This document shows, in pieces, positions 33,929 to 43,641 of a stretch of 64,000 nucleotides of DNA (position 1 is the first letter of the stretch; the number at the start of each line of letters is the position of its first letter). This DNA comes from Commensalibacter melissae (GTDB lineage Bacteria; Pseudomonadota; Alphaproteobacteria; Acetobacterales; Acetobacteraceae). The stretch lies in NCBI RefSeq assembly GCF_003691365.1, contig NZ_CP033087.1, forward strand, positions 448,501-512,500, written 5' to 3'. A program made the translations under genes and the position numbers. Under the pieces are notes generated by a model. The model saw only the letters and a list, made by a program, of their open reading frames with translations, was not told the origin of the DNA and did no database searches.

Positions 33929-35410
33929 ATGTCTATACCATTAAATAATATTGTAAGAATTAATCCAAAGGTTTTATCCGTAGGGAACAAGGGAAATGAC
34001 TTATTTGGTTTAATGCTTACAAGAAAAGAGAATGTTATTCCTGCGGGGATTACATCCATATTTGAAAATGCTGAAGAAATTGGAAAATTATTTGGTTATG
34101 ATTCAATGGAATATAACCTGGCAACAGTTTATTTTGCTGGATTTACAGATTCTGATCGTGTTGCAACTCAGCTTTATATGGCTTTATACGCTGAAAACAA
34201 TACAAGCGCTGGTTTGATTGGCGCAACAATGTCGGCTGTCACTTTGGAAGAGTTAAGATCTTTTAAGGGTGATTTACAGATTGTGATTGATAATAATGAA
34301 AAAAATATAGTTGATCCAGATTTTAGCTTTATCAATAGCTTTAGTGAAGCGGCAACAATTTTGGAAAATTTGTTGGGAGTTTCTGTTGTTTATTCATCTG
34401 GAAATCAATCCTTTATTATCACATCCGGATTAACCGGACACAATTCTTATGTTAGTTTTGCAACAGGGCAATTGGCTGATCTATTGAGACTTTCAGAAAA
34501 TCAAGGGGCCAGTTTATCACCTGCAATTGAATCTCCCACACCATCAAGTGTTATTAATACTTTGAGAAAAGAAAACCTAACTTTTTGTTCCGTTTTTCTG
34601 ACTTGGGAACCTGATGAAGCAGAAGCTCTAACTTTTGCAAAATGGGCTGATTCTATGAAGGATGATGTATGTGTCATTCTTTCTGATAGTTCAAATAAAG
34701 CGATAACGGCCAATACCGGAACTTCATTTGCCGAAAAGGTATACTCAGCAAATTACGAGGGTGTTGTATGTGTTTATAACAGTCTTGAACTTTGTGCTTT
34801 TATCGCAGGTTATCCTGCGGCATGGGATCTTGAAAAAACCGATGGACGATATAATGCCGCTTTTCGTCGTAGCAGCTTATTAAAAGCCAATGTAACGAAT
34901 GAAGACATTGCCTTGGCACTTAAAGCGAATGGTTATAATTTCTATGGCGTGTGGGCATCAGCGTCAAATGATTTTGTCTTTATGATGGAAGGTAAAATTT
35001 CAGGACAGTATTTATGGTTGGATAGCTGGTATTGTCAGGTATGGATGCGTCGTTATTTTCAAAATTGTTTTATAAAAACCCTATTAGCCAAAGGACAGAT
35101 TCCATATAATAATGAAGGTAAGGGAATTTTAAGTGCGGCAATCAAACCCGCAATTGATGATTTTATTAAGTTTGGTGCAATACGTTCTGGTATTTATTTA
35201 TCTGAAGATCAAACACAAAGTCTTAAACAGGCTGGTCTTAATTTATCTCAAATCAATAATATAACGGCTGTGGGTTATTATCTGAAAATTGATATGGGTA
35301 ATGTAACACCACAAACCCGCGTTCGTCGTGGTTCGCCTCCCATTAATTTTTGGTATACCGATGGTCAATCCGTTCAACAAATCAACATGAACAGCATAGA
35401 GTTACAATAA
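33929..35410 (+). CDS. Contractile tail sheath protein (DUF3383)
   Basis: 493 residues of the DUF3383 family, which form the contractile sheath around the tail tube. Characteristic parts are [12 protein letters not shown] at the start, [21 protein letters not shown], the central [22 protein letters not shown], and the C-terminal handshake region [22 protein letters not shown]. The length fits. The tube gene starts 2 bases later. Presence of a sheath establishes a myovirus-like particle. Confidence 0.88.
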   Translation: MSIPLNNIVRINPKVLSVGNKGNDLFGLMLTRKENVIPAGITSIFENAEEIGKLFGYDSMEYNLATVYFAGFTDSDRVATQLYMALYAENNTSAGLIGATMSAVTLEELRSFKGDLQIVIDNNEKNIVDPDFSFINSFSEAATILENLLGVSVVYSSGNQSFIITSGLTGHNSYVSFATGQLADLLRLSENQGASLSPAIESPTPSSVINTLRKENLTFCSVFLTWEPDEAEALTFAKWADSMKDDVCVILSDSSNKAITANTGTSFAEKVYSANYEGVVCVYNSLELCAFIAGYPAAWDLEKTDGRYNAAFRRSSLLKANVTNEDIALALKANGYNFYGVWASASNDFVFMMEGKISGQYLWLDSWYCQVWMRRYFQNCFIKTLLAKGQIPYNNEGKGILSAAIKPAIDDFIKFGAIRSGIYLSEDQTQSLKQAGLNLSQINNITAVGYYLKIDMGNVTPQTRVRRGSPPINFWYTDGQSVQQINMNSIELQ

Positions 35411-35411
35411 A

Positions 35412-35930
35412 ATGGCAATAAATAGAACAATTACATCAATCAATACAAAATTAACGCTCATTGCAAGTAATCCATGGGTAAATAATAATATAGCGGATAA
35501 AGTTGGTTTGGGATCAACAGCATCAGGTTTTGTTTCACCCTTGATAGGCGTACCATTAAGCTTGGAGGGGTTGACGTCAGATTCACCGTTCAAATTTTCC
35601 TCGAAAAGTTTAGTTGAAACAGTAACATCTTTTGAAGGTACTGTTTATGGAGGTTATTTGCCTGATGCGCATCAAGTTGAGCTGGAAATTAATTTTGTCG
35701 CAGCTTCCAGTTCTTTGGCAATTTTGCAATCACTGGCAAAAGTAATGCAGGTTCAAAGGGAAGCCTTGAAATTTAATGGAACAATGATTATTCCTTCTTT
35801 AGGTAAAAATTATAATTTGAATAATGGCTATCTGACTCAGTGGCAGGCTATACCCAACCATCAAAAAACATTAAGTGCCGTTCCTTGTAAATTTATTTTT
35901 GAATCTGTTGATGAAACCGTAGAGGTCTAA
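35412..35930 (+). CDS. Phage tail tube protein
   Basis: 172 residues, beta-rich (SLVETVTSFEGTVYGGYLPDAHQVELEINF, KFIFESVDETVEV), directly after the sheath gene where contractile phages encode the tube. The fold type is consistent with Mu gpM / T4 gp19-like tubes. Assignment is mainly by position and length. Confidence 0.75.
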   Translation: MAINRTITSINTKLTLIASNPWVNNNIADKVGLGSTASGFVSPLIGVPLSLEGLTSDSPFKFSSKSLVETVTSFEGTVYGGYLPDAHQVELEINFVAASSSLAILQSLAKVMQVQREALKFNGTMIIPSLGKNYNLNNGYLTQWQAIPNHQKTLSAVPCKFIFESVDETVEV

Positions 35931-35934
35931 GTTT

Positions 35935-36534
35935 ATGGCACGTCGCTCAGTTGAATTAAAAATCCAAGAACCTGGTCGTGATCAAGGTAAATTATTTAAA
36001 ATCACCGAAATGTCTGCTTTTGATACAGAAGAATGGGCTGAACGCTCGATTAATGCGATTTTAAGAAATGCTAATAAAGAGGATATATCGTTTTTAATAC
36101 CTTTAGTTTACACTTATGTGCAAGAAGCAACAATAGAATCAAGTTATGAAGAGTTAATGGAGAAAAATGATGAAGGAATGGTAAAAATTCAACAAGCTAC
36201 TGAAAAATTAGCTGTATATTTGTCTTCATTGTTTTTCAGTTTGCCTTATGATGATTTAAAAATTGTAGTTAAACCCTTGTTTGATTGTTGTAGTATTTAT
36301 TTGAATCCTGGTCAAAATGATTTGGTAGAGCCAATTTTGAATAATCCTAATCATTATATTGAAGAAGTTTCTACTATTATCGCTTTAAAACGGGAGGCAT
36401 TTAAGTTACATACGGATTTTTTTACGAGAGACGCCAAGCGGTACTTAGACCTTTTCATAGTTTCGATGGAGCAATTACAGAGCAAAAAGGATATCGATAC
36501 TACCCAAACATCCCTCAATCAATCGGAGAGGTGA
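35935..36534 (+). CDS. Tail assembly chaperone, zero-frame product
   Basis: 199 residues, helical: KITEMSAFDTEEWAERSINAIL, IPLVYTYVQEATIESSYEEL, then helices to TSLNQSER. Position between tube and tape-measure genes is diagnostic of tail assembly chaperones, which bind the tape measure during tail building and are made in two forms by ribosomal frameshifting. A slippery T-TTT-TTT lies at 36417-36423 and a second candidate C-AAA-AAG at 36483-36489. A conserved open frame continues in -1 beyond the stop (see next entry). Confidence 0.8.
   Translation: MARRSVELKIQEPGRDQGKLFKITEMSAFDTEEWAERSINAILRNANKEDISFLIPLVYTYVQEATIESSYEELMEKNDEGMVKIQQATEKLAVYLSSLFFSLPYDDLKIVVKPLFDCCSIYLNPGQNDLVEPILNNPNHYIEEVSTIIALKREAFKLHTDFFTRDAKRYLDLFIVSMEQLQSKKDIDTTQTSLNQSER
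36417..36423 (+). other. Probable programmed -1 frameshift site
   Basis: T-TTT-TTT in the correct phase (codons Phe-Phe after Asp) in the chaperone gene. It lies just inside the upstream limit of the open -1 frame. The alternative C-AAA-AAG at 36483-36489 is also in phase; either gives a 251-residue product. Confidence 0.65.
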
Positions 36535-36689
36535 TTACTTCAGGTTTTGCTACGCTAAAAGAATTGCAATCTGTTTATAGCGTGCGAGATTTGTACCAAT
36601 TTTTAGAAATAATTTTAATTAATCAATATAATGAAATGATAGCTTCCGAATACATTAAACGGAAGAGTGAACTTGATGAAGTTCTATAG
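36423..36689 (+). CDS. Tail assembly chaperone, -1 frameshift extension
   Basis: An open -1 frame of 88 sense codons, entered from codon 163 of the chaperone gene. It has no ATG, GTG or TTG before the GTG at 36531, yet the residues upstream of that GTG are the ones that look conserved (FDGAITEQKGYRYYPNIP then GEVITSGFATLKELQSVYSV and DLYQFLEIILINQYN). This resembles the separate small frame found after tail chaperones in related phages. The expected fused protein is 251 residues, compared with 199 for the zero frame. It would be missed by standard gene finders. Confidence 0.72.
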   Translation, partial: YERRQAVLRPFHSFDGAITEQKGYRYYPNIPQSIGEVITSGFATLKELQSVYSVRDLYQFLEIILINQYNEMIASEYIKRKSELDEVL

Positions 36690-36718
36690 CCATTGCTATA
36701 ATTTAAGGAAAAATAGGT

Positions 36719-38794
36719 ATGGATAATTCTAATCAACCAGATAATCAGGTACAACAATCCTTGTTGGATTCAGTTGCAAAGATGGATCAGGCATTAGAAA
36801 AATTTTCTTTAGCTTTTTCTACACATTCATCAGATAATCCGGAATCTTCATCAATCCTTTCAACAAATTTACAAATCATAATTGATAATCAAAATTCTGC
36901 GAATGAAAAACTTGATAACTTAAATCAGTTGAATAATTTGTCTAAATTAGGAAAGCTCGATAAACTTGATGATTTAGATATTTTGAAAAATTCATTATAT
37001 GAAAAGTCTGATCATGATGGAAAGGGAGAATCATTTCTTGCTGCGGTAAGCAAATTAGAAAATTCTTTTGATAGTTTTAAGGGGGCAATTTCCGAACTGG
37101 CAGATCGTTTCTTGACGATAAGGGACATAAGTAATATTACAGATGATAATAGTGCAATGCAACAAATGGCTAGCATGACAAATTCATCTGTATCGGATGT
37201 TTATCAAGCTGTGAATGTTGGTAATCGTTATGGGGCGAATAAATCTGAAAGTTTGATGTTTTATAAAGAAATGGCGAATATAAATTCTGCCATTTCCACC
37301 AATAAAACAAATAGTTTACTTAATTATCCAGAATTACAAGAATTAGATAAGGTAGCTCCCAGTCAGCGAGTTTTACAAAGGGGTGATGACAAGGGGCATA
37401 ATTTTACTGCACTTGAGCGCTTGGAAAATATTCGTAAGGCTTTAGCCGCTTTACAAAAAGTTAATCCGGATCGTGCAAATATTATTGCTAGAAAATTGGC
37501 TCATGACAATGTTCATATTTATGATCAATTGACTGCGCCTGAACATGATATTATTGATGCCAAATCAAAAAGAGTTCAAACCCATGGATATCAAAATATA
37601 TTTTTAGAAGAACAAAAAAATTCTAATTTAGAAGGAAATAACGAAACCAATCAAATTTTATCAGAAGCGTCAAACGCTAGTGCAAAATTAGATAATATTA
37701 AAAATCAAAATAACTTATTAGCAGCTGAAAAATCCGCCGGTTACGTTATAAATAAATCGAATTTGGAAAGTGATTTATTAAAAAGGCATGGAGATACAAT
37801 CGCTTCTGCAAAATCAAAGATAGCTATTACAAATGATGTTAATGATAAGATTGATCTATTAAAAACTGTTTTTACCGCGGTTATAAGTTTTGTAGCAACA
37901 ATTGCGACATTTAAAGGAGTTTTAGGAAAGGGTGGTTCAGGATTGGCAAATATTGCCAAATCCTTACTGAAGAATGGTAGTAAAGTTGACAAATTTATTT
38001 CTAAAATACCTGAAATTGGTGCTATAGGTAAAAAAACTAGTGGATTAGGTAAAATATGGAATAAAGTTTCTGGTATAAGTGCTGTCAAAAAGGGAACTGG
38101 TTCCGTTAAAGGGAGTATTGGTCATACAGCTTTGAAAATTCCGGGAATATTCGGATTAACTGGAGGAGTAAAGGCTGTTGGGGATGAGTTAGATCATGTT
38201 GTAACTAAGATTCCTCATTTTGGTAATGCTGGTCGCATGATGGGAAAAGTTGCAGCTTTTGGTGCACGTCATATATTACCTAAAATAGCAGGTTTATTTG
38301 CTGGGCCTGCTGGGTGGGCTTTTGATGCGGTGTCATTAGGTTATGATTTGTATAGTTTGTATAACTACATGACAAGTAAAGATAGTAAGGCTGCATCTCC
38401 TTCTTTGAAAAAACCAATACTCGCTTCTTCTAAGGTTAATCAGTCAGGCAATACCATCGCGGCGGGTGTGGGTGGTACAGCTGTTGGAATCGAAGCATAT
38501 AAAGCCTATCAAGGTACGATTGGTAATTCACAAAAACATTCTTTATCATCAGGTAATGATAATGTTCAAATGAGTAAACTACTGGCAAATGATGGACAAA
38601 TAAATAAGGTTAATCCTTCTTTTAATAAGATAATGAATTGCATGACTAATAATAATCAACAATATCGAATTAACATTATTGTACAACCCTCAAGTGCTGA
38701 TCCCATGATGATAGCACAACAGGTAAAACAGCAATTGAGCCTTAGTTTTCCATTTTCTAACGCGGTACAATCTTACAAAGCTATTAATTGTTGA
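36719..38794 (+). CDS. Tail tape measure protein
   Basis: 691 residues, in the tape-measure position and starting with AAGGAAAAATAGGT just before the ATG. The N-terminal third is coiled coil rich in Asn/Asp/Leu (NLQIIIDNQNSANEKLDNLN). A central helical region follows (residues about 140-370). Hydrophobic glycine-rich stretches occur at about 376-400 (TVFTAVISFVATIATF) and 520-550 (AGLFAGPAGWAFDAVSL), as in proteins that thread through the tube and reach the host membrane. The length is modest, implying a tail on the order of 100 nm by the usual 1.5 Å per residue rule. No peptidase or lytic domain is visible. Confidence 0.78.
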   Translation: MDNSNQPDNQVQQSLLDSVAKMDQALEKFSLAFSTHSSDNPESSSILSTNLQIIIDNQNSANEKLDNLNQLNNLSKLGKLDKLDDLDILKNSLYEKSDHDGKGESFLAAVSKLENSFDSFKGAISELADRFLTIRDISNITDDNSAMQQMASMTNSSVSDVYQAVNVGNRYGANKSESLMFYKEMANINSAISTNKTNSLLNYPELQELDKVAPSQRVLQRGDDKGHNFTALERLENIRKALAALQKVNPDRANIIARKLAHDNVHIYDQLTAPEHDIIDAKSKRVQTHGYQNIFLEEQKNSNLEGNNETNQILSEASNASAKLDNIKNQNNLLAAEKSAGYVINKSNLESDLLKRHGDTIASAKSKIAITNDVNDKIDLLKTVFTAVISFVATIATFKGVLGKGGSGLANIAKSLLKNGSKVDKFISKIPEIGAIGKKTSGLGKIWNKVSGISAVKKGTGSVKGSIGHTALKIPGIFGLTGGVKAVGDELDHVVTKIPHFGNAGRMMGKVAAFGARHILPKIAGLFAGPAGWAFDAVSLGYDLYSLYNYMTSKDSKAASPSLKKPILASSKVNQSGNTIAAGVGGTAVGIEAYKAYQGTIGNSQKHSLSSGNDNVQMSKLLANDGQINKVNPSFNKIMNCMTNNNQQYRINIIVQPSSADPMMIAQQVKQQLSLSFPFSNAVQSYKAINC

Positions 38795-38939
38795 AAATTT
38801 ACTTATTAAAAAACGAAAAAATATAATCTTAATTTTTATTTATCCAAGATAATTTTATAATATTTATAAATATTCTTTTAAATTTAAATAATTTATTTGT
38901 TGGTTCTAATTTAAAAGGGCCTCGATATTGGAGGATGTT

Positions 38940-39602
38940 ATGGCTATAAAAATAGGGGCTGATAATATTTTGTCCTCTTATGCCCAGAGTGCTGGGTGGA
39001 AGCTATTAAATCAATTGGTTAATACAGATTCCAAATTCGGTTTTTTCGATAAAAATGGAAATCCATTTTATGAAACCGGATTAAAAAAAAATGAAATAAA
39101 AATCTTAAATAAAACATTAAGTTTTTCTATGGGCAATAATGTAGCCGAGGCAGGGGTTATTTATTTAAAGTATAAAAAAGAATATAAAACTTCAACTGCA
39201 CCTGTCGAAGGTGGAAAAGTTGTCGCATATAATCTGGTAGAGCAACCCAGAACGGGACAAGTCACTTATGTTTCAACAGGAACTCAAAAACAACGGAAAT
39301 TATTTGAGGATGCTTTGGAACATGCTGAAAATTCCACAAATGTATATATTTTGCATACAGCGGAACGTTTGATTAACAATGTTAAAATAACTGCTCATTC
39401 TGTTGAACGAAATTCATCAAAAGGTTTTCAACTTGTACGATACTTAATTGATTTTCAGGAAATTATATCCACACCAAAGAATATTACCATTAAAAATGCG
39501 CTAGCCTATTCTAACGACAGTGTGAGTCAGGGAACAACTCAACCTCATGCTTTAAATGGTAATCAGAAACAAGCGGCTAACAAAAGCCAAAAACCTTATT
39601 AG
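38940..39602 (+). CDS. Tail/baseplate protein downstream of tape measure
   Basis: 220 residues from ATG 38940, preceded by TTGGAGGATGTT; an in-frame TTG 12 bases earlier is less likely. Beta-rich parts such as KFGFFDKNGNPFYETG, YNLVEQPRTGQVTYVSTGTQKQRK and FQLVRYLIDFQEI fit proteins that join the tube to the baseplate in DUF3383-type phages. The C-terminus is Asn/Gln/Ser-rich and disordered. I do not assign a precise homologue. Confidence 0.62.
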   Translation: MAIKIGADNILSSYAQSAGWKLLNQLVNTDSKFGFFDKNGNPFYETGLKKNEIKILNKTLSFSMGNNVAEAGVIYLKYKKEYKTSTAPVEGGKVVAYNLVEQPRTGQVTYVSTGTQKQRKLFEDALEHAENSTNVYILHTAERLINNVKITAHSVERNSSKGFQLVRYLIDFQEIISTPKNITIKNALAYSNDSVSQGTTQPHALNGNQKQAANKSQKPY

Positions 39603-39627
39603 TAAGATTGATAGGTAATAATACGAA

Positions 39628-39945
39628 ATGCAACTTATACAGATTTCACCTATTGAGGCTCAGCAGTTTATTCTTACTCTTGAGGGAATGGATTATCGTT
39701 TTCGCCTGTTGGATAGAGGAAATGTTGGTGTGTTCCTTGATGTTTATTATGGTGCAGTACCATTATTAACAGGAATTTTATGTTTGGATCGGGTTCGATT
39801 AATTCGTTCTGCTTATCTTGAATTTCCTGGAGATTTAATGTTTGTTGATCAGCAAGGATTTAATCATCCATCTTATAAAGATTTTGGTAATCGTTATTTG
39901 CTTTATTATCTCGAAAGTGGAATTGATGATGGGATAGGTATATAA
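39628..39945 (+). CDS. Baseplate plug family protein
   Basis: 105 residues. QQFILTLEGMDYRFRLLDRG, FLDVYYGAVPLLTGILCLDRVRL, and the closing PGDLMFVDQQG with a final acidic stretch match the short baseplate plug proteins of contractile-tailed phages, which sit inside the hub. Its stop TAA overlaps the hub ATG by one base (TAATG). Confidence 0.75.
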   Translation: MQLIQISPIEAQQFILTLEGMDYRFRLLDRGNVGVFLDVYYGAVPLLTGILCLDRVRLIRSAYLEFPGDLMFVDQQGFNHPSYKDFGNRYLLYYLESGIDDGIGI

Positions 39946-41018
39946 TGCTATCATCCTATGAAGAGAAAATTACTGTTATTGGTCATCGTCCTACTTTTAC
40001 TACCTTTCATAAACGTTATTTAAAATTTGAATTTGTAATGGGAGTGGATGAAAATAAACGACAAAAAACATTTGCAGATGGAAAATTAATCCTTTCGGTT
40101 GAACATCTTAAAGCGAAAGTTTCTATTAATTATCAGGGAGGGGAGAGTCTTCCAGAATGTCAATGCACGATTTATAATATGGATGAGCATTGGATCAATC
40201 AATTATCAACATTGGGTCAATATAAAAAAGAGTCAAATGGGTTTGGCAATTATTTGATCATATATGCAAGTCTGGAAAACAGTTCCGATAAAAAAATTAT
40301 ATATAATAAAATATTTGAAGGCGGTATAACAGTTGCTTATGCAGATTATGGCAGTGCACCTGATCTTGCTTTCCATGTGAATGCAATGGTTGCAGCAGGA
40401 TTAAATCTGACTCCAGCTAAATCCATTTCATTCAAAAATAAAACACCTGTCGCAACTGTTGTGCAAACAATTATTGATAAATATAATGCATCTCTACCCT
40501 ATTCTAATGGGATAGGAAGATTGAGTTTTAAAAATTATGGTGTTAATGCCGTTTTAAACAATCCCAATTATCATGATGATTTAATTGAACAAATTCGATT
40601 ATGTACAAGAGATACGAAAACCCGTTTTACATTTCAGGATCAGATTTGCAAAATCTTTCCTGAAAATATGACATTAAATGATTATGAACGTAGACTAGAA
40701 ACTAATGATAGTAATAATGATAAGATAGAAGCTGTAGAAATTTCTTCCAGGAATATTTCTGTCAATAATGGAATGATCGGTTATCCTGCCTATTCAGATA
40801 GAGGTATCATTGTTCGAAGTATATTTAATCATTCAATTCGATTTGGAGAGGAAATAGCTCTTAAATCAGAATATATTAAAAATGTTAATGGAGTATGGCG
40901 ATATATGGTTTCATTAAAACATGAATTATCCTGTTATACACCTGATGGGCCATGGTTTACAAATATTGAATTGCAAAAAGATTTTTCTAAAAAAGATAAA
41001 AAAGGACATATTGGCTAA
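39945..41018 (+). CDS. Baseplate hub protein (gpD/gp27-like)
   Basis: 357 residues. It starts with beta domains (LKFEFVMGVDENKRQKTFADGKLILS, VEHLKAKVSINYQGGESLPECQCTIYNM), then the insertion ATVVQTIIDKYN, and ends with the domain containing VEISSRNISVNNGMIGYPAY. The order plug-hub-spike is conserved in this phage type. The hub is trimeric and carries the spike that pierces the outer membrane. One-base overlaps on both sides indicate translational coupling. Confidence 0.8.
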   Translation: MLSSYEEKITVIGHRPTFTTFHKRYLKFEFVMGVDENKRQKTFADGKLILSVEHLKAKVSINYQGGESLPECQCTIYNMDEHWINQLSTLGQYKKESNGFGNYLIIYASLENSSDKKIIYNKIFEGGITVAYADYGSAPDLAFHVNAMVAAGLNLTPAKSISFKNKTPVATVVQTIIDKYNASLPYSNGIGRLSFKNYGVNAVLNNPNYHDDLIEQIRLCTRDTKTRFTFQDQICKIFPENMTLNDYERRLETNDSNNDKIEAVEISSRNISVNNGMIGYPAYSDRGIIVRSIFNHSIRFGEEIALKSEYIKNVNGVWRYMVSLKHELSCYTPDGPWFTNIELQKDFSKKDKKGHIG

Positions 41019-41794
41019 TGATGAATCCCAACAAAGGAAATAGCGTTCTTAATACGTTATGGACTATGATGGATAATGCAATCAGTCGTGTTTTTACTGC
41101 TATGCCGGTACAAGTATTATCTGTTGATACCGAAAAACGGCTTCTTGATGTAATTCCGATGCTCGCAATGTTGGATAATGAAGGAAAGGCAGTAGATCAT
41201 GCGCAAATCAGTAATATTCCTTATGCAAGACAACAGGCTGGAGATTATGGAATCATTATTGATCCTCAAATAGGTGATAAGGGCATTGTTGTTTTTGCTG
41301 CTAGGGATATTTCAAATGTTGTTTCTAGTCGTAAAAAACATATTCCGGCAAGTTATCGTAAACATTCTATATCAGATGCCATTTATATAGGATCCCTTTT
41401 AAATGAAGAACCAAGAACATGGTTAAAAATCACTGATGGTAATCTGGAGATGGCCATTGCGCCTGCGTCAAAACAATCCCCCACTACTTTCGTGAATATA
41501 AGGGATCAGGACGTAGAAATATTTTTATCTAATGGTACTGATGTAAAAATAAAAGATGATAAACTTCATATCAAAGCTTCGGATATTAATATAGAAGGTA
41601 ATGTCAATATAAATGGTCAGGTCAATATTTTGGGAGAAACATCCATTATTGGTGAGACTTCAATTATAGGGAACACTTTAATTACAGGTGCCGCTCAAAC
41701 GACAGGAGATACTGTTATTGATGGAATTTCTTTTCTTGAACATGTTCATGGAAATGGTAATAAGGGCCAAGATACTACCCAACCTAAAAATTAG
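41018..41794 (+). CDS. Baseplate spike protein (Gp138 N-terminal domain, gpV-like)
   Basis: 258 residues. The N-terminal OB-like domain (MPVQVLSVDTEKRLLDVIPML, PYARQQAGDYGIIIDPQIGDKGIVVFAARDIS) is the Gp138/gpV type. A triple-stranded beta-helix follows (NIEGNVNINGQVNILGETS, then IIGETSIIGNTLITG). The tip ends FLEHVHGNGNKG, whose HxH (about residues 241-243) matches the iron-binding histidines at the apex of membrane-piercing spikes. Confidence 0.85.
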   Translation: MMNPNKGNSVLNTLWTMMDNAISRVFTAMPVQVLSVDTEKRLLDVIPMLAMLDNEGKAVDHAQISNIPYARQQAGDYGIIIDPQIGDKGIVVFAARDISNVVSSRKKHIPASYRKHSISDAIYIGSLLNEEPRTWLKITDGNLEMAIAPASKQSPTTFVNIRDQDVEIFLSNGTDVKIKDDKLHIKASDINIEGNVNINGQVNILGETSIIGETSIIGNTLITGAAQTTGDTVIDGISFLEHVHGNGNKGQDTTQPKN

Positions 41795-41894
41795 ATTTAA
41801 AATTTTTAATATATTCAAAAGGTTATTTTTTATTATTAATTATCATAAATCATATTCTATTAAAAAATTAATTTGAAATATCAATAACTTTATT

Positions 41895-41920
41895 AACCAC
41901 TCTTTTGAGTGGTTTTTTTT
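41895..41920 (+). terminator. Rho-independent terminator immediately before the gpW-like gene
   Basis: AACCACTC-TTTT-GAGTGGTT followed by T residues. The T-run ends on the ribosome-binding site GAGG of the next baseplate gene, so transcription of the remaining tail genes must read through or start anew. Confidence 0.9.
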
Positions 41921-41930
41921 GAGGTTGAAA

Positions 41931-42281
41931 ATGGAATTATTATTAACTGAGGATTGGGATTTGCTGGTTGATAGAAATGGAAATATAGCAACTGTAAATG
42001 ATGGGTTTGCCATTGCTCAACAGGTTGCTAACGAAATAAAATTGGAAGAGGGTGAGGGATGGTATGATGTGAACCAGGGAACACCATATTTTGCTAAAAT
42101 ATTGGGGGTTAATCCAAATTGGGGATTAATTAAGAATATTTTATTGGATCGTGCTGAAAATGTTGATGGTGTTATCCGTGCTGACATGGATTTGTATGTT
42201 GATAAACAAAGGGCCTTGCATGGAAACATTTATTTAATCATTGATACAAAGAGCGGGGAACAATTAAATGTCGTTTTCTGA
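41931..42281 (+). CDS. Baseplate wedge protein (gpW/gp25-like, DUF2634)
   Basis: 116 residues from ATG 41931, with GAGG 7 bases upstream. TEDWDLLVDRNGNIATVNDGFAIAQQVANEIKLEEGEGWYD, the GTPYFAKILG segment and a closing beta strand are typical of gp25-like wedge proteins that attach the sheath to the baseplate. It overlaps the gpJ-like gene by 14 bases. Confidence 0.85.
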   Translation: MELLLTEDWDLLVDRNGNIATVNDGFAIAQQVANEIKLEEGEGWYDVNQGTPYFAKILGVNPNWGLIKNILLDRAENVDGVIRADMDLYVDKQRALHGNIYLIIDTKSGEQLNVVF

Positions 42282-43641
42282 CGATGACAATATTAATGCA
42301 AGAAATATCTCACCAGTTCAGCTGAGAAATTTACCGATTGTTAAAGATGTCGACACGAACATCCCTTCATTAAAATGGGGGGGACAATCCACATCAGACC
42401 ATGACAAAGAATGGGGTAATACAGGTATCATATTGCCTGAAGAGCAGGATATTCTTGCAGGCGTTATTGAAGATTTTCAGAATGCCTTTAATAATCAATT
42501 AAAGTTCTTCAATAATCAAAATGAATTTTTATTATCAACCCCACAGGGCCAACTTGCAACCTCTATGGCCGCGATAATTTCAGATCGTAACCGTTTATTG
42601 GCATATTATGTAAATCAGGTTGATCCATCTTATGCTACGGGTCGAATGCAAGATGGTATTGGTCGGATTTATTTTATTGAACGTATAAAAGCCAAAGCGA
42701 CTACTGTTACCGGTATCTGTCGAGGTCAAAAAGATGTCATGATTTCGGCAGGAACTAAAGTGCAGGATGGTGATGGAAATTTATATGAAGCGGATCAAAA
42801 TTATATAATTGGTGAAGATGGCACAGTAGCTGTAAATTTTGTTTGTTTGCAAAAAGGTCCAATCAATTGTCCAGCGCATAGTTTACAAATGTATCAGCTT
42901 ATTCCCGGGTGGGATAATGTTGATAATCCTACAGAAGGTATCATTGGTAATAATGTTGAAAGCCAAGCACAGTTTGAACAAAGGCGGCGACAGTCCGTCG
43001 CCTTAAATTCTGTAAATAGTGTGGATAGTATTATGGCAGCTTTACTGAATTTAAAAAATGGCAATGGTAGCAGTGTTTGTGAAGATGTTTATGTTATTGA
43101 TAATGATTCGGGAGGAGGTGTTAATAAAAACGGTGTTTTTTTAAAACCGCATAGTCTTTTTGTTTGTGTCTCTGCACCAGATGATGATTGGAGTAAACAA
43201 TTAATTGCACAAACTATATGGAAGAAAAAACCACCGGGTTGTGATATGAATGGTGATCAAATAGTCGTCATTCAGGACCAGAGTGGGTTATATTCAACAC
43301 CTCCGACATATACTATTTGTTACGCTAATGCAAAAAGAATTCCGATCAGGTTAAAAATTACTTTAGCAAGACCACAGTTCTTACCAAAAAATGCGGTTGA
43401 TCAAATAAAAACGGCAATTATAAAAGCTTTTACAGGTAATGATGGATCGAAAAAACCTAGAATTGGAAGTGAAATTCTAGCATCCAGTTTTTATGCACCT
43501 GTGCAGAGATTGGGGAGTTGGATCAGCATCATAACCTTATTTATTGGACGAGAAATTGCCAGTTTTTCGTTGGTTCAAATGAATATTGATGAAATGCCTA
43601 CATTGAATAAAGATGATGTAGAGGTAGTGTTTAATGGATGA
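42268..43641 (+). CDS. Baseplate J-like protein
   Basis: 457 residues forming the wedge arms of the baseplate. Typical gpJ features are ATGRMQDGIGRIYFIERIKA, TVTGICRGQKDVMISAGTKVQDGDGNLYE, QFEQRRRQSVALNS and EDVYVIDNDSGGG. The C-terminal domain has IGSEILASSFYAPVQRLGSW. Length and neighbours (gpW before, gpI after, 8-base overlap) agree. Confidence 0.88.
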   Translation: MSFSDDDNINARNISPVQLRNLPIVKDVDTNIPSLKWGGQSTSDHDKEWGNTGIILPEEQDILAGVIEDFQNAFNNQLKFFNNQNEFLLSTPQGQLATSMAAIISDRNRLLAYYVNQVDPSYATGRMQDGIGRIYFIERIKAKATTVTGICRGQKDVMISAGTKVQDGDGNLYEADQNYIIGEDGTVAVNFVCLQKGPINCPAHSLQMYQLIPGWDNVDNPTEGIIGNNVESQAQFEQRRRQSVALNSVNSVDSIMAALLNLKNGNGSSVCEDVYVIDNDSGGGVNKNGVFLKPHSLFVCVSAPDDDWSKQLIAQTIWKKKPPGCDMNGDQIVVIQDQSGLYSTPPTYTICYANAKRIPIRLKITLARPQFLPKNAVDQIKTAIIKAFTGNDGSKKPRIGSEILASSFYAPVQRLGSWISIITLFIGREIASFSLVQMNIDEMPTLNKDDVEVVFNG

